From the NCBI RefSeq assembly GCF_964199755.1, contig NC_133910.1, positions 7,090,501 through 7,154,500 of the forward strand: DNA of 64,000 bases. Direction: 5' to 3'. Made by a program: the position numbers and the translations under genes. The first letter of the stretch is position 1. Each line of letters starts with the position of its first letter. The stretch comes from Larus michahellis. Lineage: Eukaryota; Chordata; Aves; Charadriiformes; Laridae. A model generated the notes under the pieces. That model was not told the origin of the DNA, did not search any database, and saw nothing but the letters and a program-made list of their open reading frames with translations. Below are positions 24,701 through 36,700 of this stretch, piece after piece.

Positions 24701-27700
24701 ACTCCAGGATGCAAAATCGTTCTTAAACTATGATTTATTTCTGATCTTGAGTTCAGTTTAGTTCTTTCTGTGGTCTCTGTTTGCACCATCATGACTTCTC
24801 CAGATACATTTGGTGCATCTCTGCCATGACCTGTGTGTCCTTTCAAAGCTGGGATGCACAACACAGGGCTCGTGAGATCTGGCAGGAAACTAGGGAGAAC
24901 CTTCAGTCAAACAGCCCCTTCCTGTCTCCTCCCATGCTGTCTGCTCTCCACAGGGACACGCAGGACCACCAGGGCCAATTGGACCACCAGGGCCAAAGGG
25001 GGAAAAGGTAAGTTCACGGGCTTTAGCCATCTTGTCTTCCATCAGCATGGAAGCTGGGCTGATGTAGAGACAATTGCCCCGCTGCCATAACACCCATGCA
25101 CCCGTGCTCTCCTCCTCTACCTGCAGCAGAGCTGCCTCCTCTACAGCACGGCCACCTACTTTGCTTCTGCAAATCAGCGCTGGGACACCCGTGCCGTTAG
25201 CACATGCTTTCAGACACCACGTGCCCGTGCGCTGGTGGCTGAGCCAGCTGGCATACGTTCTGGGGGGACACGTTTTTCCTGCATCCACAGAAATTCTGCT
25301 CAATCCCCAAGCCAAAAGAAATCAGACTAATAGTTTTCTGTGACCAAGTCAGAATACCACCCTGCACAAACCAGCTGACCTTCAGCAGGCTGCCCGTCTG
25401 TGCTTAAATCAGCTGACAGCATGTTGTAAGCGAGGCAGAACTGGTCTCCTCTCCATCGCCTTTGCTCTATTTTCCTCATCGCCTGCCGCCCCCTTACCTC
25501 GCTCGTCCCCCCCCACCCCTCCACCGCGCTCCCTCGCCGCAGCTGCCCTGAGTCAGAGCCCTCTTTCCACGGCGGCGTTCCCCTTGTGTTTTTTCCCCTT
25601 TTGCTGAGTCAGCACGGCCGTAACCAGTTCAGGCTGGAGAAGTGACTCACGCTTTAATGGTTTCCTGTCGGCGGAGCTGGCTGCTCGGCGCTGCGAGGCC
25701 GGCCCAGCTGGCGTTGGCTGTGCGCGCAGTGCCGCTGGAGCCCCTCACGTGCCCTCAGGAGCTGCAGCGATGCTCCCTCCCTCCCTCCCTGTGGGAAGGG
25801 AAGTGGTGGTAATTGGGACTGGTCAGTCCTGGGGTCCCCATGAAGGTGACAGATGCGTGAACTCTGTTCGCTCATTTTCTACCCCTCCCATCACCGAGAG
25901 AGCTTTCGGCATTCCCTCTGCGCAGAGATGTGATTGCAGATTATGTGGGCAAGCAGGAGCTTCGTTGGTTATAAAAGTTTGTGGGACGGAGATCATAGAA
26001 TCATAGAACGGTTAGAGTTGGAAGGGACCTTAAAGATCATCTAGTTCCAACCCCCCTGCCCTGGGCAGGGACACCAAGGTCTTTGCTGGGGCTTTTAACG
26101 TGTCCTTTCAGCTCGAGCTCCTGGGTGTCAGGACACCCAGTTCATGCTGCTCTCCAAGCTCTGCCAGAAGACTCCTGGTGCAGCCGTGAATCTCTGTGCT
26201 GGTGGCCAGGAGTCAGTGGGGCAGGGTGAACTCTTGTGTTTCATATTCGCGTGCCTCAGAAATTTTGCTTGAGGGATGAACAATGGTCATGCTGCTTTTT
26301 CTCTCGTTTGCTGCTGCTGAAACACATCCATGGCACAGGAACAGCTGGGGATGTTCCTGCCGCCCCACATCTCCATCGCTGCCTTGCTGAATTTCCTCTC
26401 CACCCCCAACCTTTCTAACGCCGCCCCGTCCCTTTCCCGAGCTGCCTCTCATGCTCCTCCAGACTTCAGTAGCATTACTCCTTTGGTGTATCCTGCTGAG
26501 TGGCCGTGTGGGAAGTGGCAAGTGTTAGCCAGGCACAACCAGCCCAGGATAATAACGTGAGAGCTCACAACGGAGCACATTGTCAGTTGAGAGCCTGGCC
26601 GGAGTTTTCTCAGTCCCACTGCTGAAACTTGAGTACCCTGGCAAAAAGTTGTGAGTTGTGATTAACAAAAGCAAAATCAGCCATTGCCTTTACAGCAGGA
26701 GTCAGAGAGGTGTAGATAGGTATCTCTCTTTTTTCAATTATGACTGCTGCTTTATTTTAAAACATTGAAAGTTGCCATCTTCTTGAAAGCTCCCATCATT
26801 TCAGTAGTAAATGGTCCCCAAATGATTAATCTGAAGTGTTCAGTGAAGCACTCTCCCCTTCACCAACAAAATATTCTTCTGCAAATGGGCACTAAAAGAG
26901 CACTTTCTCAGAGGTAACGTGGATCTTGTGTTAGCAGATCACAGTAACGCTATGAAATACCTTAACCAGGGATGATAAAATGGATTCTACATGCAAGTAT
27001 CCAAGCTGAAGCCTGACGAAGACACCAAAGCATCTAATGCATCCTGGTGAGAACAGTCAGATCTGCTAATGACCATTGACAGCCGGATCTCACTCACATC
27101 TTCCCCGAAGGTCAGCAGATCTGCTGGCACCTTGCCTGGGAGCAGCTCCAGTTGAATGAGGAGAGCCCAGCATCGTATGCTGAGCCTCCAGCACCATGTC
27201 CTGAAGCATCCAGGTGCTCCACAGAAGTCTTGCATCTAAGTTTTCTTATCCATCCTTCCTTCTTATCTCCTAAGAGTTGCCTGGATCCCAGCCTAAGGAC
27301 GGACAGATTCCTGCCCTCTGGACATCTGTAACCTCACACACACGTGCGAACATGAAAATGGAAGTCTGAATCTGAGAAATGAAGAGGAAATGAAAATGCA
27401 ACCATGACTGCTCTGTGAGCTTTAAACAATGTGGTAAACATAGCTGTGCTGAAGAAGGAGGATATATAATGGTGGGGAAGGTCCTCCCTTTTCCAGAGAA
27501 GAAAGCGGCTTGGTGAGAGGCATTACTGTGGAATCCAGCTCCCTTGTGCCATACCAGCAAGCTACTCCGCCACATTTAATACATTTACAGCTCCTCAAAG
27601 AGGCCTTGCTCAGAGCAGACGCCTGCACTTGGCAGCTGCTTAAAGCAGTCCAGATGGGATCCTTTTAAAAATTACAAACTGGTGTATCTCACTTTGGGAC

Positions 27701-30700
27701 AGGAGCCAACAACAACAAGACTTCCCTTCTTCTCCATGCATTTTCCATTTGTATCCCAACATGTTTACTTTGCTGCCCTTTACTCTAACTTTTTTTCACT
27801 GCAACTTTCCAAAGAATTAGCGCAGAGCTTTCATCTCCCTCTTGAGCAGCTGAGGCATCAGGAAGTCCTGGAGGAGCTCAGACTCGCAGTCCTAGAGCTG
27901 ACCAGTCCTGCAGGATTTTCTTAGTCAGAAGACAAAGGACAAGGTGGGAATTAGACTCAAGGGGACACAAAGCCACAACTCAGCTTTAGGGAGAAAGTCT
28001 GTGGGTCTTGGTGCTCTTCAAGAGTCCCCAGAATTATGAGCTTTCCTTGAGTTCATCACGCTCATCTCATCTCCGAAATGGCGAGGTGTTCACATCCTGT
28101 TTGAGCAGAAGCAATCGGTGCCAAGACTTCTGCATAGTAACACGTATATTGGGGTTTGGTTTTTTTCCTGAGACTTGAGAAAAGGTGGCTTTGTTTCCCT
28201 TCTATCCTACATTCCTTTGATAGTGCCTAGAAATCAAGGCAGTTGCCAGGTGTTCTGCTGCTAACTTCAACCAGCAAGTACAGCAGCGCTGGAAACTGTT
28301 GGCAAAGCCTGCTAGGCATTATTTTCCTTTCTGTCTGCCACCCAAATTTCTCCGTCCATATCACTCAGTACTATATTCTCAAGCCGTCCTGGCACAGCTT
28401 CTCCCTATATATTTCTTCTACCATGATAACCCCCCCAAAACCCCAGACAAGTATGCCAGAGTTCACCACCCAGCACACAATCACTTAAGGACAGTGTAAC
28501 ATAACCTGTCAGTACATACGAAATCCTGGCAACATTCATCCAACAAACTTCACAGCAGCAGAGAAAGAAAACGCCGCTGTCATCAAGCGTGTAATAGAGG
28601 GATATGCACTGCGCTCTTTGCTACCTCTTGAGGTCAACTGCAAGAGATTTTACCAAATCTTGAGCCTCATTCTACCAAGCTGTAAATGTCAATGCTGGTG
28701 CTCAGCCCATGCGAAGCCCGTGTGGGTCAGCCTGTCCTCTCTTAGCAGTGGCACAGCCCTGATTCCAAACCACGACCCCGTTCTTACAGAAAAGAAGCTA
28801 TTGGTTCCACTGTCTGAATTTTTTCACTGAGGGTTATTCACTGCTCCAGATGTGTCATTACCAAATATCACATACAAGCAAAGCACTCCAAATGGCTTCT
28901 CCCAGAAGCAGGATCACTGAGGAATTGCACAAGCACCCTTACCATCAGCAGCTGCAACTCAAAGAGAAGATGAGAGTAGCCCAGAAAGTCAAAGACACTC
29001 ATAAATACACCAGAAAGGGCTGATGCAACTACTGAGAATTGCAGAAGTCTGTGGAAAACTTGGCTCTGCATAGCTACGGATATTTGGATGTTCAAGGCTC
29101 TAGGAGCACCTCAAGCAGGCCAAACACAGCAGCTCCACTGTGCCAGAACCCCCACCCAGACTTCTTCTCTCCAATAGTTGCAACATCAAAGGAGCTCTGA
29201 GACATGTTCATCCTAAGGAACCAGAGTGACAGAGACTCTGTGATATGAAGTAGCCAAAAACTGGAGGAGCTGGAAGGTAGCTATCTTCTATAGGGAGAAA
29301 AGAAACAGCCATCCCTGAACTAGACTCCAGAGAAAATAGGACACCGTGACCCCAAGTGACTTGTACAGCTGAATTTAAAGAGGCAGTGTCTGCGTTAGGT
29401 CTTGAGGGATTTCTCTATGGATGTTTCAGAGAGACCTCAGTTATAAATAGTCCGGGTGATGTTATCTACCAGCCAAACCATGAGCTCTGAGCCCTTGCTG
29501 GGGAGCATCCCACCAATGAGTGGAGCTGCTCACGCAGCAAGTGTGTAAGGGGCTGACCCTCTCACCTGATCAATTGTGAGACAAGGCCACAATGGTGGCA
29601 CGCAACCAGGGAGCCCTCCCAGACCACCCGTGTTCCCCTGACAGCCCAAGCAGCACTCAGCCAGGGTGGGGAAATGCTGGATTAAAGAACTTGGTTTGAC
29701 TGTCAGCAATAAAATTCATAGGCAGAGAACTACTTCCCATGTTGTCCTAATTACTCACTTCTTGCTTAGTTCTAGGAACTGTTGAAAATAACTCATTGCA
29801 CCTGGTTGGGTAGGGAGGAGAGTTAGACCGGGCAGAAACAACCACCAAAGAAACCAGGCCTCAGTGTATTCCAGGTTGTGAAACAAACAAAAAGATCATT
29901 TAGACTTTCTTTGAATGAAAAAAAATTAGTAAATTCAACAGTGGCTTTTACTTAGGAGCCCATGATATGGGAGGACTGGATGGGGTCTGTACAGAAGCAT
30001 CTGCCATATGATCTGCTGTCTATTAATACCAGCATTTTTATTCACAGGGAGAACAAGGTGATGACGGGAAGGTAGAAGGCCCACAGGGACCACCTGGAGA
30101 CAGAGTAAGATGTTAAATCCCTTCTCAAATCAATCCTGGCCTGATTTTTGCAGGTGGAATAGTCGGGTTTCTTCCTTACTTGTAGAACATGCACAAGCCA
30201 TCGAGATATTGCAGATGACAGATTGCTTACATCCACCTTAAGTCTTTGTTGTGTTGTTGTAGGGCCCCGTTGGTGACAGAGGTGATCGAGGAGAACCTGG
30301 AGACCCTGGTTATCCTGTGAGTCTTGTTCCAAATAACATGATTCAGAAACGTTTGTCTTGAGGAAATGCTTCCAATCTGCATCAGCCCACAGAAGGTCTA
30401 CCCTTTGCCCAGTAGTTACAATTCAAAACCCACTGTTGTGTGTGGTCAACACACATGGGTGTGTTTCAAATGAGGAACAATTCAGATACATTTACCTAAG
30501 GTAATAAAAACTTTGCTGAAGGCAAACGTAGGTCCTGCAGGTCAGCATCTCACAGTGCTCCTGCCTGAGCACCCTAAACTGAATGAATGAGCAGGACCAT
30601 CTCATTAGAGGTATTTGTGATGATCAAGGAAATACCCTGAGGAAGATGCGTACAAGAAAGACCATGTCATTGCTGGACAAAATGCAAGACTGATTTTTCC

Positions 30701-33700
30701 CATGGCTGTAGACTCCTTCATGGGAAGACCTCTTTTAAACTTGGAGGATTGGAAGCTTCCCAAATCTTATCAGGATTTCTCTCAGAAGATGACCAGGGTT
30801 ATGAGTGATTCCCCTGTGCTCCTGACACCCTCTTTGCAGGACATCTCCAGCTGATTGGTGTTGATCTGCAGAGGCTCTATGGATTAAGTCTTACCTCCAT
30901 CCAAAAGCAGCTGGTCAGAGCAGCCCATTACAGTAATGTACAGAAGAGTGAATTCACCAGGGTAGGAGTGCTGCCGCCTTATTGTTGTAGGACAGCAGTC
31001 CCCAACTGTTCATTTGCGTTAATGCTGTGTGTATTTAGGGGCGCATTAGAAAGCCTTCTTTATTGCTTAGATGGTGATTAGCAGTTCCTCTTAGCTGTTT
31101 CTTTCCAATGCATACCCATGGGACTGTGTACACCACCCGCAAGCTTCAACATTTCTGTATCAGCAGAATGTATATCTTCTCCTGCCCCATACAGCATGTT
31201 ACACCCATTTTTGTTTCCCATTGCTACAAAAATACCCAAGAACAAACACGTGTTCCCTCTCTGTTTTTTATTTAAGGGTCAAGAAGGGCTTGATGGAGAA
31301 AGAGGAAAACCTGGACAGCAAGGCTTACCTGTAAGAGATGCTGCTTTATTGTAAGCTACCCAATGTCCCAGGCATGTGAAAAACAGATGCAAAAAGGAAG
31401 GAAAGTAGGAAGGGCTGCAGTAAGGAACGTGTGGTGAGCTGTGAAATGCAACGTGTGCGTTTCCGTAAGCCAGACCTATAGAATGGGCATTTTGGGTCAC
31501 ATGTTGAGGCCAATAAATGGGTGACAGAACAGGGACCACTCCCAAAAACTGTCTCCAGAACCATCTTTTCTGAATGATCCAGGAAGGACTAGAAAGCTTA
31601 GGAGATGGACAGTGCAAGGTGACAATGACAGTGGAAAGGTCTGCTTGGAAATGATACATTTGGGATGCCACTGGTGAGAGCTGGTCCATTGTGAGGTGAG
31701 ACCATATTATTCCGCCTGCATGGTGTTTCCTCTCAAACCAGTGCATTTATGACAGACTAAATTAAATCCAAATTTAAGGGAAGGACTTTTTATTCCCTTG
31801 CCTATATATGACGGTGTCTAATTTACATATGTGACTATTGCAACTGTGAGTGCAGTAGCACATTAAATGTAGTTTATTGGGAAATAAGGGTGAACCAGTT
31901 CCCATTCTTTGTAGGGCTGCTGGGAAGAACAACAGATTCTGTTTTGGGGTAAAATCTTAGTGCTCTGTCATATGCCCTAGAAATGGGTAGAGCTGCTGCA
32001 TTCCCCAGTGGATGTAGTTTATTCTGAGGGGTGGTATCCCCTCAGATGTCAGTGTTTCAGATGGAACCGGGAGCTTTGGATTGGCTTTAGTAAAGAGCCA
32101 TTAGAAACACGTGGCTTGGAAACAAGCTGAAGAAGCGCTGTTAGGCCACAAAAAAATGCTGTTCTTTATACTTCATGCAAGATAGTGCCAGAAGAGAATT
32201 TCAAGCAGATTTTCCTTGCTTATGTTTTGTAGGGGAATCCTGGACCACCGGGCCAGACAGGAGCAAAGGGATCCAAAGGTGATGTGGTAGGTTTCAGCAG
32301 GGTGGATTTATAGTGTCCCAAGTTTAAAAAAAATGTCTAATTATGAGGCCTTTCATATTTTTCCCCAGCATGTGTGATTTGGCCTAGGGTCTATGCCTTG
32401 AAAGACTGTGGAGAACCTAGTGGGAGGGCTGTAAACATGTATTTGAGTGTCCAAGCCCAATGGTTTGTTAGCTTTGTGGAGCTGGAGAAGATCAAGACAA
32501 TTACAGCTCCAGCACGATGGGTGAATCTTGGGCAGGTCTTTAGTCATTCCCATGGGTTGTGTCTCTTTCCCATACCCCTGTTTGTGGTGTCTCCAGCCAC
32601 AGCTGGCTCGTCTGTCCCTAAGGAGGTCTGAGCCAGGCAAGTGTCTCTCTTTTTCACTTGAACCATAAACTTTTCTGGCTTGAAACCTTCCAGATTTGGA
32701 GTCCCTTTATCCATGCAGTTCTTACGTTTCTTGGAAGAGTCTCTCTAACTTCTTGCCCTTATTGAGCTATAAAACAACACACATGGGTCCTTCAAGGTTC
32801 ATTGGGGTACCTCATACCTACTCCTACCTCCACATCTGGCTATAATGACAGCTTGCTAATTATTCTCACAGATCAGGGACTTTATTTGCTAAAACATAAG
32901 TATGTGACCTCAATAGTCAGCAAATTCCTGCTCCCTTTTGGCAGATGTCGGGATTTTTAATCTGACCCTGTTGGGGTAATGCCAGAAGATAGTTTAACCT
33001 ACAGTAGGTGTTCTTGGCAAAAAGTGTACCAGGCGATAAGATAAATAAACTCTACCCATCGATGGACAATCTGGAACTGCCTTTGGGTCTAATGAATAGC
33101 AGAGAAAGCACCCCCAGGAGTATTTCTTTCATGTAGCTGGCCTGCCTGGTCCTCTGCAGATGGAGAAACAATGCACAGAAAATGCAGTGCTTCAATTTAA
33201 AAGTGCTTTAGTACATGACCTCACTAAGAGAGCCCTAGTGAAGGTGATGAGGCTGAGTTTTCCATTCATTCTGCAGAAATTAATCCTTTTTACAGCTAAT
33301 AAACCTCAGGAGTATTTCTTTTATGCCTTTATTCACAAAGCAGCATTGCAAATTTTAGACACAAGGTACCCTTTTCATTTCCATTAACTTTCCAAAATAG
33401 AGGGAGCTACCTCGCAGAGAAAAGCTCTTACTGAATGCACTGCGGAAGACTTGCTGGGTCCGTGGGTCGGCACTGTGCTGTCAGTGAATTGACAGAGGAC
33501 GCAGGTTTTAAGCATCTTGTTCTAATGTTTGCCAGTGCGCTGAGTCCTCCTTCAAGTTCATCCTGCTTTATTTGTCCTCATCTGCTCTGTATTAGGAAAA
33601 ATGTAGGTCCTTGCCTTCTAGCTATTCATTCCTGCCCTAGAACTCTCAAGACATACGAAGAATCGCTTGTAATAAAACCAAAGAGCAGTTCATTCCCCAG

Positions 33701-36700
33701 CGTTGGAGCAACTGACTTTATAAATCTCCTTTTTATAAAACTCTTTCTAGCCATTATCCAAAAGCACACCCTGAAGTCAGGCTCCCAAGTGGAGTTGTGC
33801 TGGAACTGCTGCAATTTTAGATGTCTCTTTTTTTACTTGCAGGGTCAAAAAGGAAAGCAAGGAGCACGGGGCAATGCAGGGAGCAGAGGCTCACCGGTAG
33901 GTAAAAATTCAATATTCTGCCCCAGCAAATGCGGTCCTGGAGCTCCATTACTAACACCTGTGTGATTTTAGGGCATCCTTGGGCTACCAGGTCCTCGAGG
34001 AGTGGTGGGACGGCAGGGTCAAGAGGGTGCCCCTGGAGTGGACGGAGTGCCTGGGAAAGATGGTGTGCCTGGGATGCTGGTGAGTTTGCAATTGTAACCT
34101 TATAGCGCCGATAGCGAATGCCGCTTAGGAGCTGGAAAACCAAAAGGTAGCACAGGAGAAACGGATGTAGGCCAGTTTACATGTACCCAGAGTGGATCAT
34201 ATGCTCCTCTTCATATCTCACATGCACATAAAGGCAGCAGCTGCCTTTGCACATCCAAGTCTGTAAATAAATTGGTGTTTCTAGCGTGACAGGTACTTGT
34301 GTGCACAGACTTCTACATACATCTCTCCTAATCCACCCATGCCCAGATGCACAGTGCTTGCTGAGGGCAGAATCCCACCACTCCCCTGTCCCCCCAGAAG
34401 CTGTGCAGAGGTGGAAAGAGCATCTTGTTTCATAACCTCTTCTGGGTTTCTTTTCTAGGGAGAGCAGGGTGATGATGGGGAAGAAGGTGTGACAGGGATG
34501 TCAGGCAAAAGAGGGAACCCTGGCATACCGGGACTCCCCGGGGCACAAGGACCACCAGGATTCAAGGTGAGTTTCTGACTCCCTAAGATACTGCTAGTCT
34601 GTGAGCCTGTTGTCTCTAGAGCTTGGATTCTCCAAGGTTGAATAAAGTCTTAACTCTTTCTGCCATCTTTCACTTAGCTAGAGGCTCAGTAGATCTTTCT
34701 CATCATCCATGTATCCATCCACCCATCCATCCACCCATCCATCCATCCATCCATTTTCATGATGTTCACAGCAGCTGAATGTCCCAGAGACCTTTCTTCC
34801 TTCGTCAAAGTTCACTGAACTCAGGAGCCTACAGATACACATACCCACACTGTGAACACTTTAGCCTTCTTTTGTTAGAAACCTGGCTAAAAAAACATGG
34901 CCTTGGAGAAGCTGCAAAGGAACTGCTACAGCCTGCCTGTAGGATGTCCAGGATGGACAACTCCTTGGGAAATTTGGACGTCCTCTAGCTGCTGCCCTGC
35001 AAGGCCTGAACTGCTGAAGGGAAATTTGTGTGGCTCGTTCTTTAGCGTATATTTACTGGATTGGAACGGCTGGAACCAGTATGGGCTTGGACACTCTCTG
35101 GGTGGAAGCAGGGACAAGCTGCTTTAGTGACCTTGGGGTTTCTTCCTGGTCCAGGCTGACCACAGGACCTAAACTGGATCAACAGCAATTCCACTGTTTG
35201 TAGAAAGACTCTGTAAATAGGAAGACTCCAGCTGGGTTTGCAGAGGCTATCAGGTCTGATTTAAATTATGCCTCCCATAACACATCACTCTTAAACTGTC
35301 ACTTGCTGCCCTCCAGCTGCCTTGGGTAGAATAACAGGCTGTTAGCAGAAATGACTGAAAGACCCTTGTGTCGTTGACAGACTCATACCCTGGCTCCAGG
35401 GAAATTTGTTGCCCCTTTTCCAGCTGCTCAACCACCCTAGGCTCTCGCCGCCTTTGCTCCTCTCTCCCAGTCTGTCCCAGACTGAGTACCTGGAGCTTGT
35501 GCTGCTCCTGGTCCTTGGCAAAGGTGGGGAGCAAATTGTGGTGCTGGGTCTCAGAAGCTCCTCTCTTGTCCTTAAGTTACGGAGTTGGTGCTGAGGAAAA
35601 TGTTGGCTTTTCAGCCTCTGGATTGAAGTTTGGCACATCTTCAACATTTTAGATGGATTAATCATCAATTGCTAGCCTGCTGGGGGGAAGAGATTGTGAG
35701 AAACTGCAGGGCAGGACAGACAACGTGTGGAAGTGCCAACAGAAGACATTTCAGCCCCTTGCTGTCCTTAGCCCCGATGCAGGCAGTGCAGCTCTGCTGA
35801 AGCTCCTGCTCTGCATGACGCTCAGGAGGGGATGCAGCCATGCCCATCGCTGGTCTCACACTGTGCATCCTGCAACAATCCGCCCCAGCAGACCTGAGGC
35901 ATCTCCTGATGAAACCACATTCCTTATCCCGATGAGCCACTCTTTTTCCAGCTTTCCATCTATGGCTATTTCAGCTGAGCGTTGTTATATTTAGCTCCTG
36001 TCATTTGGAATTACTTGAATTCTGTTATTTTTAGGGTGAAAGAGGATTGCCTGGACAGACTGGCCAAACAGGGAAGCGAGGATCATCAGGAGGAATGGGC
36101 CTTCCCGGGAGCCCTGGTGATCCAGGACCCAAAGGACAGCCGGTTAGTGATGAAGGGAGCTGAGCAGACCTGACTCTGAGCTATCTCCTGCAGGAGAGGG
36201 TGCAGATCTGCAGGCTGGGATACCAGGGTGAACCCTGGGAGGGTCTTTCACAGGGGAACCCATAACCACCTTGTGCATGAGTGCAGGAGCGTCGGCACAG
36301 CTCTCCCCAGCGTGCACACTTCCCTGCTTTTTGCTGCTTGCTTGTGCACAGAGATGTCTAATCCAGATTTTTAATCAAAGCCAGTTGGACGGGGCTTTGA
36401 GCAACCTGGTCTAGTGGGAGGTGTCCTTGCCCATGGCAGGAGGGTTGGAACTAGACGGTCTTTAAGGTCCCTTCCAGCTCTAACCATTCTATGATTCTGC
36501 GATCCTCGCCTGCGGTCCCCAAGACAGCGTGACTGTTCATGTCATCCTCGTGCCTGTGGTTACGAGGCCATGGTGTGTGCTGGCAGCCAGGCCACAGAGC
36601 CACCTCACACGGCCCTCAGCAGCGTCTTCGACGAGAGCTGTTATGAGAGCGGTGCACAGAGCCTGCGGGAGGTGCTCAGTGTAGGAGCTGAACTATGCTC

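Larger units (their letters stand above)
25008..30047 (+). other. COL27A1: COL27A1 intron of 5 kb
   Basis: Contains a GC-rich block with three AP-1 type sites (25549-25649) and a minus-strand CR1 fragment (25992-26078). The stretch 26100-30040 holds no exon that I can support. Around 29160-29560 the sequence looks like it could be an old retroelement remnant, but I cannot assign a family. Confidence 0.65.
30317..36034 (+). other. COL27A1: COL27A1 introns between exons at 30263 and 36035
   Basis: Introns at 30317-31276, 31331-32232, 32287-33842, 33897-33971, 34080-34458 and 34567-36034. Apart from a tetranucleotide repeat at 34702-34754, I recognise nothing in them. Confidence 0.65.

Noticed and set aside
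27113-27126. 14-bp palindrome CAGCAGATCTGCTG
   Set aside because: Short palindromes of this size are expected several times in 64 kb; there is no partner site or conservation evidence.
33435-33965. Plus-strand open frame of 176 codons
   Set aside because: It is intron sequence running into the 54-bp exon at 33843; only the exon part encodes Gly-X-Y.
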